Positions 35,601 through 48,800 are shown, counted from the first letter of the stretch. The stretch: 64,000 bases of DNA from Chromera velia (GCA_018398765.1 JAHBMJ010004586.1:25001-89000), one strand, 5' to 3'. Notes: generated by a model from the sequence alone, not told the origin. Numbers and translations: made by a program.

Positions 35601-37877
35601 AGTTGGAGAGCCGGGGGCTCCACAGAATACGCAAACAGAGTCATGAACCACTGCAAAGAATAGCAGAACGCAAACACACCATGCAGGGAAAGTCGGGTCC
35701 ACACACGACGCATGCGTACAAACAGACCGCGATGCAGACAGACACAGTCAGATACAGCAAAAAAAGAGTGACACAGGGGCAGTACCGGAGAGCGAGAAAG
35801 TGTCGTTCGTGGGTCCGTCGCCAAAGCTGCACATGCAGCAAATAGATATCACACTAGATCAACCGCCCAAGAGGGCTTCACCCGACGGACAGACGGCCCA
35901 ATCAATCAGTCGGAGCGAAGGAGGAAGGAACCTCGTCAGTCATGGTTGACCTCAATTGCACGTCTGGCCCCATGCTGTGCCCTCTGGCCTTTCAATACAA
36001 CCCGCTCGCATGTGGTTGAGTTCGTCAGTGCGTTCTCAACCTTCTCTCCATCCATACATACATGCAGTAACCTATCCATTCATCCATCTAGCTATCTGTG
36101 CACCCATTCTTTTTTCCTCCTTCTCAAACTTGAGAAGAACCCCCCCCCCCCCCNCCCAACCTGATGCGCAAAGAAGTCCCCGTTGAGAGTCAGACGCTGT
36201 AGGTGATCCCAGAGCTTCGGCAGGTGTTCTCTGAGGGAGGGAGGGAGGGAGGGAGGGAAAGAGTAGAACGAGTGAGAGGAATGAACAGAGGAATTAGTCG
36301 ACGCGCATCTCACAAAGGGGACTCCCCTCCTTTCCGTATTCCAATAATTCTTTCCGCTTTCATGCCGGCAAGTCTCGAATCATTGTGCTCGCTCTGTGCG
36401 TACATTCTTCCTTTTTTCTTCCCTTCGGGCCTTCTTCCGTGCTTCCTCGCTCCCTTTTCACCCGTCGCAGATTGATCGCGAATGCCCACCCTGTGTGCAA
36501 AAACGGCAAGCAGTCAACAAGAAACTGCATGCATCTGCGCAGAAAGAACAAACAGACACAGGAAGAGCTGGACAGACTATGGTTCTTTCTGTTCCCTCCT
36601 TCCCTTCATGAGAGCCTTGACTGACGGACAGACAGACAGACAGACCGACCTTATCACTTGGGAGAACTGGAACAGCCGGCAGGAGAGGAGGGGTACTCCC
36701 GGGGCAAAGAGCAGCAGGTAGTCGAAGTGACGAAGCACCGCCAGGCACACCCAGAAGGCCTCGCAGGGGGAAGGGAGCTCGAGCATCAACCCTGAGTGAG
36801 AACAGGGGGGGGAAGACGCCATCAAGAGGGAAGGGGAAGAAGTCAAAATAGAGGCCAAACGAAGAGAGAGAAGCTGAACAGGCTCGAAAATCACCAGAAA
36901 AAGGTGTGCGCGGCAAATCTGTATCTTCTTCTTACCTGCAACGAGAAAGTTCATCCCCTGACAATACCCCACAGCGCGGTCGAGGGTCACCAGAGCATGA
37001 AGAATCTTGTACAGTCCTCTCTGGCCTTCTCCACCCTTTTCACGAAATCTGCACCAACCATTGAATGCATTTATTTGCAGGTACACACGCGTACGCGCCG
37101 ACGTTCGGAAGAGTATCATACATGATTCAGAATCAGAGCAGCAAAGAGGCGCACTTAATCAGCCGAGATTAGAGGACAGCTTCCCTGCCTATCTCCACAG
37201 AGATGCAAATGGCTTTTCTCGCATGCTCATGTGTTGATCTCTTTTCACCCCATTGCCTCGTCTTGCAGTCACCTGACTCATTTCTTCCTCCCTCCCTCTA
37301 CCTATCCAATCTTTCTCTGCCTGCCTTCCCGTTTCCCAAATGCTTGCCTGCCTTCCTGCCCCCCAGTCTTCTTGTCTGCTGACTTTGGATGTTTCGGAAA
37401 AGTCCTCCCGACGTCTCTTCGAATCTCATCCTCCCTCGACTCGCTCAGAGGGAGCGAAGCCAAAAACTCAAACACATCTTCACCCAGCTTCCGCACTCCT
37501 TGCTCGTCTTCCTGGTGAAGCCTTGGAGTGCCCCCGTCATGCTGTCCTCTCTCGTCTTCTTTTTTCTCTCCCCCCCCCTCCCCCTCTCCCTCTAAACTTG
37601 GACCTGCTCCTCCTCTTTCTCTTCCTTCAGCAAGCGACGACTTCCGAGAGAACCAGCGCAACTCTGCCGCGACTGCCACTTGCAATCGGGGTACCTCTGC
37701 GCAGTAGTTCATCCAAAAACTGCACCCACACGTGCAGACAGGAAACAAGACAAGGAGAGAAGAATATGCCGAAGATCTCATTCATGGAAAGAGACTCAGA
37801 GGTTCTGAACGAAGTCCTGAAATTCTGCTCTGTTACCGGCATAAAAAGAAACAGGAACAAAGTACTAGACGACATAG

Positions 37878-37916
<39 letters not shown>

Positions 37917-38999
37917 GAAAAACAAGAAACGGAGGGATGGACTCTCCTGAACTGACCGCCTCCGGTGTCCCCTCGCACCTCCTCGCATCACGCATTTCCT
38001 CATCCACTTGTCGAGGCGGATCAGTTTCCACCCTGCCACACTCACACAGCTCAGACGGGCAACCTCAACTACCGACAGCCAGGTGCAAACAATGATTTGA
38101 AGCAATTCATTCGGGATTGACACATTTTCCTTCTCCACCTCTCCGAGTGGGCTGTCTTCGCCCCTTTTTCCTTTCTCATTTGCTCCTCCTTCCGCAACGA
38201 AAAGCGGGGGAATCATCGATACGGCGGTCTTGCGGCTACCCCGGAAAGTTGCTGCCATCCCTCCCCGAGGTATCACCTGCGTGACGCAGGTTTCCGGTCC
38301 CCCTCCCGGCATCTCATCCTCGTCCTCAGCGTCAGCACCCACACTCTGCAGGGCAATGGCGTCAAGCACCGGGCGGAGGGGCTCATCGGCCGAGACAGGG
38401 GGCGGCGGGTCGGGTCCCTTCTGGGGGGAGGAGATGGGTTCCGGAAGGGGAACTTCTGCTTTGTTTGTGCTGGAAGCAGCAGGGGGGTGGCGGGGATGCG
38501 TCGGAGGTGTTTGAACAGTTTGGGGGGGGCTGGAAGAGGGAGGGGGTGGCGATGGAGGCTTGCGTGTTCGATGTGGATCAGAGACGGGGGGTAGTGGTGC
38601 TGGAGGTGTATCTACGGAGGCAGAGCTGGATTCGTGTTGCGCGGTTCTCGTGTCCTTCACTTTCGATGACAGCGGCTCGTGTCTCCCAGGCGGCCCCTCA
38701 TGTGATGCAGACAGGGGGCGAGGGGATACAGCAGGGGGCCGGGTCGGTGAGCTGTGGCGCTCTACCGTGAGGCGTTGCACTGCTTCGGGGTCTTCCGGGA
38801 CAGCCTCATCGAAGTCGTACAGTTCATTGCTCTCCAGTCGGGCCGGCACTCTCTCCCTGTCTGGTTGCCTGCTTTGGGGGGCTGCAAGGTTGAGCTGGAA
38901 TGAGGGGGGAGGTGCAGAGGACACCACCAGCTTCCTGGAGCTCTTTCGGTCTGTACTGCCCCCCTTGCTTTTCGACTTTGAAAAGTTGAAGGGAAACAT
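28978..38999 (-). CDS. TBC-domain Rab GTPase-activating protein with long disordered and coiled-coil C-terminus, 13 exons
   Basis: TBC proteins speed GTP hydrolysis by Rab GTPases and so switch off membrane-traffic steps. Exons in transcription order: 38999-37957, 37719-37384, 37048-36936, 36791-36650, 36230-36161, 35650-35252, 34777-32285, 32002-31932, 31527-31401, 31190-31038, 30661-30603, 30202-30160, 29412-28978. They total 5484 bases and 1827 residues, all phases matching. Residues 1-290 are Pro/Ser-rich. About 293-337 resembles an F-box-like helix set (IPNELLQIIVCTWLSVVEVA). The TBC domain spans about 335-620, with the Arg finger in RRDVGRTFP (near 450) and the Gln finger in VGYCQGMNF (near 490), so activity is expected. 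Next come a Ser/Pro-rich exon of 831 codons and short coiled-coil exons (VIESEKAVDKYKTAHRDAER). The last exon was chosen by phase. A possible extra exon at 29780 (VHRDSSSVGFLE) is left out because it breaks the downstream frame, so the final 145 residues are less certain. The gene is head-to-head with the glucosyltransferase. Confidence 0.87.
29569..29642. repeat. (GA)n / (GACA)n microsatellite in a TBC intron
   Basis: GAGAGA runs are interrupted by GACAGACACACAGACAG. The tract lies in the intron before the last TBC exon; on the coding strand it reads as a pyrimidine tract. Confidence 0.9.
36154..36154. other. Ambiguous base in a poly-C run
   Basis: A single N interrupts about 16 C residues only seven bases beyond the donor of the fifth TBC exon (36161). 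The run length and nearby donor context may be assembled wrongly. Confidence 0.95.
37881..37914. repeat. (AG)n microsatellite in the first TBC intron
   Basis: About 17 AG units lie shortly after the donor of the first intron. On the coding strand the tract reads (CT)n. It produces a spurious Ser/Leu run in the read-through frame. Confidence 0.95.
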
Positions 39000-39857
39000 C
39001 AGTCACTCACTCAGTCTGTTTCGAGAGACAGAACATGCTCATCGATTGCATCGGCAGATCACACGCGGAAGGGCAGACCTCAAGTCTTGTGCCTTGTGGT
39101 AGACAAACGAACGGGTACTGCTGAAATGGGTGAGAGCTGGCAAGAAGATAAACGCACGCTTGCACGGGAGTGGAGACAGAGGACAGATCCTGCTGTACGA
39201 CGTGTTGTTCAACATTCATCTCCCAGGCATCTGGAGGTGCCAGACTCTCATCCGACAGCTGCGAGTCGGACAGCAAATGGAGATTAGCGCGCGAAGTGTG
39301 ATGGCCACTCTTCCATCTGTGAGCCTTGTGCAGTGTGAGCATGTGTGAGCTGAGATGGATCATGGTTCTCATATGGTTCTCATGAACTGGATTGAACATC
39401 ATTGTCGTGCGGCGGCGCAATGGCGGCGCATGCAAATGACCGCGGCCGCGCGCGCCCCGGCGCCGGCCGGGGCCGCGGGGTCGAACCCCGCCGCCAATCT
39501 CACTGGCACCGTGCCACAAGTCAGGTGGATTTTCTTCCTCCAACTCCAGCTCTCCTTTGAGCTCCGCATTGTTGCCTGATAGGAAAGAACTCGTCGGTGG
39601 TGAAAGTGAACCCTGTTTGGTTTGCCCCTTATCCCTCATGTTGCCAGCCTGGTGACCGAGCTGGGTCGTCCAGGCAACAACATGCAGTCTGAGCAAACCA
39701 ATTGTTACTGACCTTCCTTCCTGTTGGCCTGACAGAAAAAAAGAAACCCTGCCCCTTCTGTCCCTGTGGATGGGACAGTGAATAGCACTCCGATTTTCAT
39801 TTACTCTTTTCTCCTTTAATTTGTTGACAGAAAGGTTGCATCTGGCTGTCTTCTGCA
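39000..39857. promoter_or_regulatory. Bidirectional intergenic region between TBC and glucosyltransferase genes, with a GC island
   Basis: These 858 bases separate two divergent start codons. Bases 39408-39496 are very rich in CpG and contain the words GGCGGCGC, GCGCGCGCCCC and CCGGCCGGGGCC, unlike the rest of the window. A minus-strand open frame of 283 codons (39007-39858) crosses the region but has no family resemblance and depends on this island. Just upstream of the glucosyltransferase ATG, TTGTTGACAG could be an acceptor of a 5' untranslated intron; that is speculative. Confidence 0.45.
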
Positions 39858-42800
39858 ATGGACGCAGATCTTGACCGCTTTGTGGTTGGAGACTACTTCC
39901 GGCAGACTCGGGGGGCTCGGTTGGAGACCACCGTCCAAGGATGGACTGAGAGATCGAAGAAGATTCTCTTTGATCTGCGCTTCGATCTCTTCATCTATGT
40001 CCCTGCTGTGCTGCCGGGTGAGGGGGCAGAGAGCGGCTCTCCGCTCCTGTTCCCTCACTCGTACTCACCCTTTGAGGTCGAAAGTGAGAGGCGTGAGCTT
40101 TTGATCACTGTCGACGCTCTAAGGATTTCCTTCCACTCCCTCCACAAGCGGTATCCTGATTTCATTCCGCCCTCTCTGGAGCAATTCGATGGCCTGAATG
40201 AAAAGTCCAAATCTGAAATCGATGAAGCCGGCAGACAACTGCAACAGACGCTCTCGGAGTTTTTTTCCCGTGCCGACTTTCTGCACGCAGAGGCCCTATT
40301 CGCAATGCTCTTTGGTGAGCGCTCTTTCCTCCCAATCTCTTCACGCTGGTTCAGCGCTTGCGTCCGCATCGTTCACACTGCTTCCACGCCTGTCTAAGTG
40401 AAATCGGAACAGTGGAGAGGGATCCGTCTCCTTCCTTCCTCCTGTCACAACATGGGAGGGGGGCTTTACTTTCGGGGTCTCTGTGTCCGAGTCAAGCAGC
40501 GTCTCTTGTTCCTGCATGGTCTCTTTGCCGTAAGTGTGGCTGTCCGCTCATCACTCTTGACTCGCGTGCCTGCTTCTATCTTCTGTCTCGTTGTCTGTTG
40601 TCTGAATATCCTGCAGGGCAAAATGCAGACCGGCTGGAGTTTGTTCCCAAAATGAACATCCTGATTTTGATTATCGGTCGGTCGGTCGGTCTGTTGGTTG
40701 ATCAGTTGAGCAGCCTCACCAGGACAACATTCAGCAGCCCTCTGCTGCTCTCTCTTCCTGTCTCTTCCTTCTCCGTTCTCTCACTCTCTCTGTGTTTGCA
40801 ATATCCTGCCTTCCTTACGCAGCCCTTCTTGAATTCCTCCCTCCTGAGGGTCATTGCTCCGCCCTGTTTTCGTTACGTCGTTGTCGGAAGGAGTTTAATC
40901 TCGTGCTGTTTACGGACACTGATCGATGCGTGTGCTGAAATGAAGAGAAAGTGTACGCGGACCGTTCGTGTGTGCAGGCACTCGCGGGGATGTTCAGCCG
41001 TTTGTTGCCCTCGGGAGAAAACTCCAAGAAGGTCTGTCTGTTTGCCCGTCTGTATCTCTGCTCATAGGGGTAGGATTGCGATTCTTTGACGGATTCTTTC
41101 CGAACAACGCTGCCTTTGTGTAGAGGCGTCTTTCTCCTTTGCACAAAGTTTGGCACAGCACTTCATGGCCTCTTCTTGTTCCACCGTCTCGTAACTCCAC
41201 TTTAGGAAACTGTTGTACGATTCTGGTTTGCTTTCAAAAAGGACATCTGGATTGTTTGTCAACCATTTGAAGCGTAGCCCTCTCTCTACTCTGCCGGACG
41301 ATTCTGAACAACGACAGCATTACAACAAGCGGAGTCTCTCTCTCCCTCAGACCGATTATCTGTGTGTGTATGACGGTCTTTTTCCGAAAGCCTGTGTGGG
41401 CCTTTTTGGGAAACGAATGTCCTTCTTTCTTTGTGTTTCCTTGCACCTGCACTCTTTGACAGTTGGGCACCGGTGCCGCCTTGCCACCCATGCGTGCTTC
41501 AAGGATTTCGTCCTCGAACACGACCTCGAGTTTTTCCCCATCGGTTGGTCGGTTGTTCGGTCACATGTTCTGCTGGCTTCTTCGGTCTTCAACCCTGCCT
41601 TCCTGCATCTCTCCCTCCTTCTCCCTTTCTCCCTTTATCCCTCTGTCCCTCTTTCTCCCTCTCTCTCACACACACACTCACTCACTCACTCTTTCTCCTT
41701 GTCTCTGTACCCATCTGTAGCCTGCCATCTGTCCGTCTCTCTCTTTTAGCTGATGTTGTGTTGATTTGTGTCTTCGTGTATGCTTACAGGAGGAGACCCT
41801 CGTGAGTTGATTGCTTACATGGTGCGGAACCCGGGACTGATCCCCAAGGACCTCTCTGAAGTCCCAAAAGTGAGTGACTGGCTGGCTGACTGTTTTGGCC
41901 AACTGGTTCATATGTCTGCTCTCGCACCTCTTTCTCAGTGTGTTTGAGTGTGTGCTGTGTGTCCTATTCTCCGGGGAGAGGGGGCGCTGTCCCCTTCTTT
42001 TCTCTCCTGTCTCCTCCCCCTTTCTGAATTTTGATCCTGTCTCATCCGTCTTCCTTCCCTCCTCTTCCTCTGCTCTCCTCTCCTCCCTGCCCTGCTTGAC
42101 GGCAGAAGCGGAAGATGATGCACGAAATGTTCTTGTCGATGTGGCCAGCGTGCATTCAAGACGACCCGGACACAGGCAAGGTACGTCAGCGCGACTGTAG
42201 TTCTGTCTTCTTGACGTAGAGACGTTTCTTCAGAGTCGCTGGGAGCTTCGCAGGCAGGCATTACGGTTTCTTTCTTTCATCTTTTCGTTGTAAGAGAGCA
42301 GATCTGCTGCTGCGGTGCTGATTTGACGCCGGACAGAAATCAGGACGATGAATAAGAAGTGCCTGATGAGTTTTTTTTCGACGAATAGTTTTTGTTTTCG
42401 TAAGCAAAGGAGTTCGACACTTCCCCGTGATGTGATGGGAGCAAGGTTTGGGACTCAGCAAAAGAAATAACGCGGGTCTGTTAGGAGCGGAGCTGGAGAC
42501 TTTAGAGCTGGGGATGGAGCGGTCTTGGTTTGTAGATGAAAGCTGCCTGCCTTTTTTCAAGGAGGAAGAGAAGGACAAAATACTTAGGAAAAACAATATT
42601 TCTGTCCGTGTGTGCAGAAATTCATGTGCGAGGCGATAATCTCCAATCCGCCCTCCTTTGCGCACATCCACATTGCGGAGGTCAGCACATCGGTGAAATG
42701 TAGGAAGGGTACAATTCCTTTACCTGTGGATGGTCGTGCCGGAAAGAGGAGTGGATGCGGAGAAAAAAGAAAAAAGAGCCGCGGGGAGGGGTCCTGTCCT

Positions 42801-45800
42801 GAACTGTCCTGCTTTGGGAAGTAGCAAGAGACGGCCATTCAGTATCTTTCAGAAACCCAAGTCTTGCAATCGCATATTCAATTGTATGTGAGAAGAAAGG
42901 GCTGCCTGCATGAGCTTATGCAGACAGTCACACACAGTCGAATGATCCCCCCCCCTTCCCGTGTATGCATGCAGAGACTGAACGTTCCCTGCCACATCTA
43001 TTTCACAATGCCCTGGACTCCGACTACCGCTTTCCCTCACCCTCTCTGCTACGGCCGGGGCTCGTCAAGCAACAACCCTTACGAGAATTACCTGTCGTAC
43101 AAACTGGTGGATAACCTCCAATGGATGGGTGGGTAGATGGACATTTTTCTTTCTCTGTTCTGACGTCCGTCTGGCGTTCCCTTTCGTTGTCCGTGTCTGT
43201 ACATCCTTGTCCGGCTGTTGGCATGGCTGTCTGTTTCAAAATCACTCTGCCTTCCTCTTTGAGGCGCTCCCCTCCTTTCATCTTTGCCCCCACAGAAAAG
43301 GAAGAACAGAAAGAGAAAAAGAGGACGAAGAGAGCTCTCTTCCTTTCTGGATCCTGTTATGTCGCTTTTCGTTTTCAACCAAGATTTTTTTTCTTTCGTT
43401 CTGCCTTCTTTCATTTCTCAATTTCCATCTCTGTTTCGCTCCGTTCAGGCCTGTCGGACATCATCAACGATTTCCGAACGAACACATTGGGCCTGGAGCC
43501 CATTGCAGTCGAGGAGGGTGCAGCGAGTCTTGTTGACTATCTGAAGACCCCTGTGGCCTACTGTTGGTCTCCCGGTCTTGTGCCTCGGCCGAATGACTGG
43601 GGGTCTCACATCGACATCACGGGTTTTTTCTTCCTCTCTGCACCTGCAGACTATGTACCTCCAGAAGAGTTGAGAAACTTTCTCGATGCAGGCCCTCCGC
43701 CCTTCTATTTCGGATTCGGGTCAATCGTTGTCGAGGGAATAGACAAATTGATGTTGAATATCTTCCGAGCTATTCGGAAAACCGGGATCAGGGCGTTGGT
43801 GAACAAAGGTTGGTCAGAAGAGAAGAGCACGATCAAGGACGAGGATGTGCCTGACACCATCATGTTCCTGGGTAACTGCCCACACGACTGGCTGTTCCCC
43901 CAGTGTGCCGCCGTGTGCCATCACGGGGGGGCGGGAACTACTGCCACGGGGTTGTGGGCAGGGAGGCCGACGATTGTGGTCCCTTTCTTTGGTGATCAGT
44001 TCTGGTGGGGGGACATGGTGCATAGGAGAGGGGCGGGGCCTCAGGCAATCCATCATTCGGTCAGTCCGTCTGTGCGTTCATCTGTTGCCGTAAGCTCTTT
44101 GTCTGCCTGGCTGTTCTGGAGGGTTGAGTGACCTTGGGATTATTTTGTACTGATGCCTTTCTTTGGATCTGCCGGTGTGATTTTCTCATTTTCGCCCTTC
44201 GTGTCGACGTGAACCTGCTCTGGGAGGACTTTCTTTGCCGGACTCCTCCCGTGTGTCTGGTGCTCTTGCATTTGGACCGTTTGTTTCATGCCGCGTCGTA
44301 TATTCGTTTGCGTATCTTTCTCCCTTTCTCTCTCTCTCTCTCCCTCTCTCTGTTTGTCTTGAGTGCAGATGCTGACAGAAAAAAAGATGGTGAAGGCCAT
44401 CGAATTCTGTTTGAAAGAGACGGTCAGTCCTCCTACACTCTGTCGGTCTGTCTGTCTGTCTGTCTGCCAGTCTGCGTGTGTGAAATGATAGATAGAGAAG
44501 AAAAAAGAAGAGAGATACAACTGGCGGGGAAGGGTTGCTGAATTGTTTGTCCGTCCGTCCGCGTCGTCCAGCGCTCTGGTCAGAGTTTGCCTGGCAGTTT
44601 GCATGTTCTGTCTGGCTCCATAGTAGAGCTGGCTGACTGATTGTCGTTTGTCATTGCACTGAAAGGCAGCTTGTAAAAAAAAAAAAGAGAGAGAAAGAAA
44701 AAAGGCGGGTGCCCCGGAAGGAGCAGGGCAGAGAGCACACCCCCTCTGTGCACTTACTTGCATGCATGAGTGCTGCAGACGCAGACAGCCGCTCAGCAGG
44801 TGGCAGCATCAATCCGTTCGGAGGACGGGGTCGCAGAGGGGGTGGCGGCTTTCCACCGCCAGCTGCCTCTGGACCTTCTCACCTGTGAGGTATGTCTGGC
44901 TGCGATCAAGAGCCGCACAGCTTTCACGTGCGAGATCAACTTTGGTGAGGACACGACGTTGGATGAGTTCCTTGACACAGACTCCCCTGCTGCCCACCCG
45001 GTACAGGCGGTGCCCCTGGCAGGGGGGCAGCACAGACACAGTGCGGACAAGGGCGTGGGGGCGTGTGCAAGGGGTGCTGCGAGGTGTTCTGCAGGAGGAA
45101 CAACGTGGAAGTGGGAGGGTTCTCCTAATTTCACAGATCTCCAAATGTTCATTGAAGGGGACCAGGGAGGGGCGGGGGGCGTAGGGAGCCCCAGCAAAGA
45201 CAGTTGTCCCGATGTGAAGGGGGGACAAGAAAAGGAAGGTGGGGTGGCTGAGGCTACAACCGCTCTCGTTGCTGCCTCCTCTTCGCCTTCTTCCCTGCCA
45301 GGCCCTTCTTCGTCAAGCGTGGGGGCGTCTGTGAGTGTGACTGTGGGGGGGCCGGAGAGTAACGGCGGCGCCCGGGGGTCTAGGGACGGGACAGGGGTCG
45401 GGCCGGGATCCCCGTCTGCCCCCCCGGGGTCCCCTGAGATGGGGGACGCGTCTCTTTTCCGTCTACCGCCTGAATCTGAAACGCATCTGTCTATCATCAT
45501 GAGTCACATGCAGAAGCGTTTTTCTGAAGTTCAGTCTCTGAACATGCTAGAGGGTCGGGGAGGGACTTCCGTGGGTGAGGGGGATGATCGAGACGGAGGG
45601 GCAGACTCTCAAGAGGCCGCTTCATCGGTTGACAGATCGTCTCCAGAGGTGCCGGTTGTCCGCGTACCAATCCAGCAGCTAGACGCAGCAGATGCAGATG
45701 GGGGTGCAACTGCAAGTGAGGCTGCTGAGGATGTCACCAGTGAGGAATGGCACACAGCGGCTGCAGGGGACGGAGACGGAGAGAGAACCCCGAGGAGTGC

Positions 45801-48800
45801 GATGGAAAATGAAGAGGGCGATCAGGGAAGTGTCCCTGCTGCAATTGCAAAAGAGGCAAGAAAAGAAAGCAATTTTCTGGTCCCCTCCCATTCTGCAAAT
45901 TCCGCAACTTCCCCCTCTTCTGCCACCCACCACCAGCTTCTAGGAGACGACAGGCTCGGCAGAACACTTAGCGGCAGTCTGGGAGATCTAGGCAACTTCC
46001 CAGATCTCGACGTTCCCACCATCGCTGCCCGTCTCTCTGTTGTCACAGGAGCAGCCCCAGAAGGGTCCATCAATACTGGGGGATTTCAAAGCGCCGCGTC
46101 CCATCTCTCCTCCTCCCCCCCCTGGGCCCACTCCCCGGATCCCCGTGCCCATGCAGCGGAGAGGGAAAGGGAGGAGGAAGAGGAGGCCCTGAAACCCCTC
46201 AGCACTCTGCCAGAGGTCAGGAACGCGGGGGAGGTGTTGATTAAGGAGAAGGAAAGATTCTCCTCAGGCCTGGCAAGGGGGGTGTCCTCCGTGTCGGTGT
46301 CGAGACGTGCGCGTCCGAGCTCATTCCTCGGGGCGTCTCCATTGACTGTTGCAGCAGCGTCCCCTCCTCTAACGACCATACGCCACTCAGTCGAGGGCGG
46401 GGTGGAGGTACTAGGGGTGGACAGGGGGAGCACCAGCCCCATCTCACCGATGCCCATCGCTCCTGGAGTTGCGAGGTTCATCCGGCAAGTTGGTCAGTCA
46501 ACTTGTCACACAAACGTGCGTGGATGAGAGATACGAGAAGTTCAAAAGAACGGAAGAGTGAGAGAACAAATGAGCATCCGGGTGAAAGCGAAGAAAGAGT
46601 CGGTGAATGAAGCTGTCCCTGATGAAAAAAAAGGCAGGAAAAAAAAAAGTCAACAAGACGCAGCAGCAGATTAAGAGAGATGCGGTGAGAGAAGGGAACG
46701 AGCCTCCTTCGACGTGCTAGAAAAGGACTTCAACTGCCCAATTTTCATGCTGTTTGTATTCCTTTCCCCCTGCCCCCCCCCCCCCCNNNNNNNNNNNNNN
46801 NCTGTGTGTGTGTGTGTGTGTATGATCCCTCCAGGTCTTGCAACTGTTTACGATGAAGACGCTGACCTCCGTCTCTGCACGCTGTGTGACTTCGTCATCA
46901 ACCGTTCCGTTGCACAGATGAACCTTCCCGAACACACCCGCAGGCAAGTCGATCAGATAGCTGTACAGACAGGGGAACAGGAAAACAAAACCTGAAGGGG
47001 GGGCAAGAGAAGACGATCGAGAGGAATGGAGGGGAGGTGGTGCCAGGCCTTTCTCATTCATTCACAGATCAAGGCCGCCATCAACATGACCAGGCCCTGC
47101 TCGACTGCTTTTCTTCTCTTCGCCGTTTCTTCAATCGCAGAAAGGGGGAAGGGGGCAGACAGCTGTCCGTCAAGAGAACCGTCATCTGCGTGTATGCCAG
47201 CGCCGCGCTTTCCGCCCTCATGCGCTCTGTGCGGCCTCTCTCTCTGTGTGAGAGGCGTGTGTGTGTGTGTGTGTGTGCACCTGTCGGTCTGTTTACCTGT
47301 GTCATGGCTGCAGAGAATACCGGGCTGTGGACTGGACCTGGAGGCGCAAGAAGGTGCAAGTAAAGTGAGTCGATCAGTGACTCTGTTTCTGTCCGGCTGA
47401 CTGTCAGAACTGTTCTTGCAAGACGTCTGGGAAACCCTACCTCACGCTGTGCTGACATACGTGTGCATACATTCAGGCTGTGCCGTTCTTCGCATCCATG
47501 CTTGCTTGCACCCTTCTTTTCTCGTTTGTGTCGCTCCATTCGTTCCTTGCAGAAACCTGCGGGATGGTGTCTCGAGGGGAATTGCCACCTTCGCGGAGAG
47601 TCTGCGGTCGGGAGTTCAGGGGATCGTGACGTCCCCCCTGACGGGTCTCCGGTCGGGAGGATACTCAGGAGCAGTGATCGGGGTGGGTGTCGGGGTCGCC
47701 AACCTGATCGTGCAGCCGATTGTGGGGTCTGTTCGGTTGCTTGAACACTCTTCGAGGGGGGCCATGCTCTCGTCAGTCAGCTTTTGTCTGGGTGAAGATT
47801 TTGTTGTTCGGGCAGGGCTACTCCGGCTTTGTTCATTTGCTGTGCTTTGATGCTCGGCCTTTTTCCCCCTTGCTCTCTCCTCTCCTGCCTGCGTCAGCTG
47901 GTGAGATCTCGTTGGTCTGTTTTCAAATGTTGTCGTCCCTCTCCTTTCCTCCCCCACCTGCCCCCGCCGTCCTTCGTATTTCCTCTCCAAGTGCCCTTTG
48001 GTTCTTTTCTGCTCTACACGTCTCTGTGTGTGTGTGGATTTACTGATTGATCGATCGATTGCTGCAGCGTGTCCCATGCGGCCACAAGCGTCGCGAACAT
48101 CTACCATGGTAAAAAGAAGAGACGCGCCAAGCACAAGGCACTGGAGAACGCTGCGGCGGCGTCGGCACCTCCAGAGGGGGAAGGGGAGGGAGAAGAGGGA
48201 CGCACCTCTCCGAGTGGAACCCGGAGAACAAAGGGCAACAAGGGGAAGGGAAAAGGAGGAGGGGCCTGGACGCGTGTCAAGGCAGCGGGGGGAGAAGGGG
48301 TAACAGTAGAGGGGGGAGGAAGTGGAGAAGGAGGGGAAAGTCTGGCAGCGGAAGATGACGAGGACGGCTTTGGATCATCTGAATGTTCGGAGGATTCGGG
48401 GGCAGAGACAGAGGATGAATGGGACGAGGGGTCGTTGGAGAAACGTCTGGCTCTCCCTGTCAAGAGCGGCCAGCTGGCATGGTTCGGGGGTGACCTGTCG
48501 GATGCCGACGTTCCTCATCTTCGTCGTGCGGTGGAACAGGTGAGTGAGGGAATGAGTGAGTGAGTGAGTGAGTGAGGGAGTGAGTGAGTGAATGGGTGTG
48601 TGGGGCTGCTCGGAGGGAGGTTGTTGGGTCGAGTGGGCCTCTGAGAGGAGGGAGGGAGGAAAGAAGGCAGGCAGCCGAGATATCACCAGAATGGAGAGAT
48701 TCTTTTTTCAAGCAGGTCTCGCCAGCCCCTTCTATTGCTTCTCTTCTCTTTGAATTGCTTGGAGGGGAAAGGTACTTTCTCTCCTGGCGCATGCCCTCGC

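Noticed and set aside
39440-39500. Possible tRNA (T-arm-like GGGTCGAACCC)
   Set aside because: No matching acceptor stem, D-arm or anticodon arm could be folded at the right spacing on either strand.
39007-39858. 283-codon minus-strand open frame between the TBC and glucosyltransferase genes
   Set aside because: It covers the shared promoter region, depends on the CpG island for an Arg/Pro/Gly-rich centre, and shows no domain.
47037-47240. Possible glucosyltransferase exon DQGRHQHDQALLDCFSSLRR
   Set aside because: It has an attractive protein frame, but its phase does not match exon 12, whereas the exon at 47314-47364 matches on both sides.
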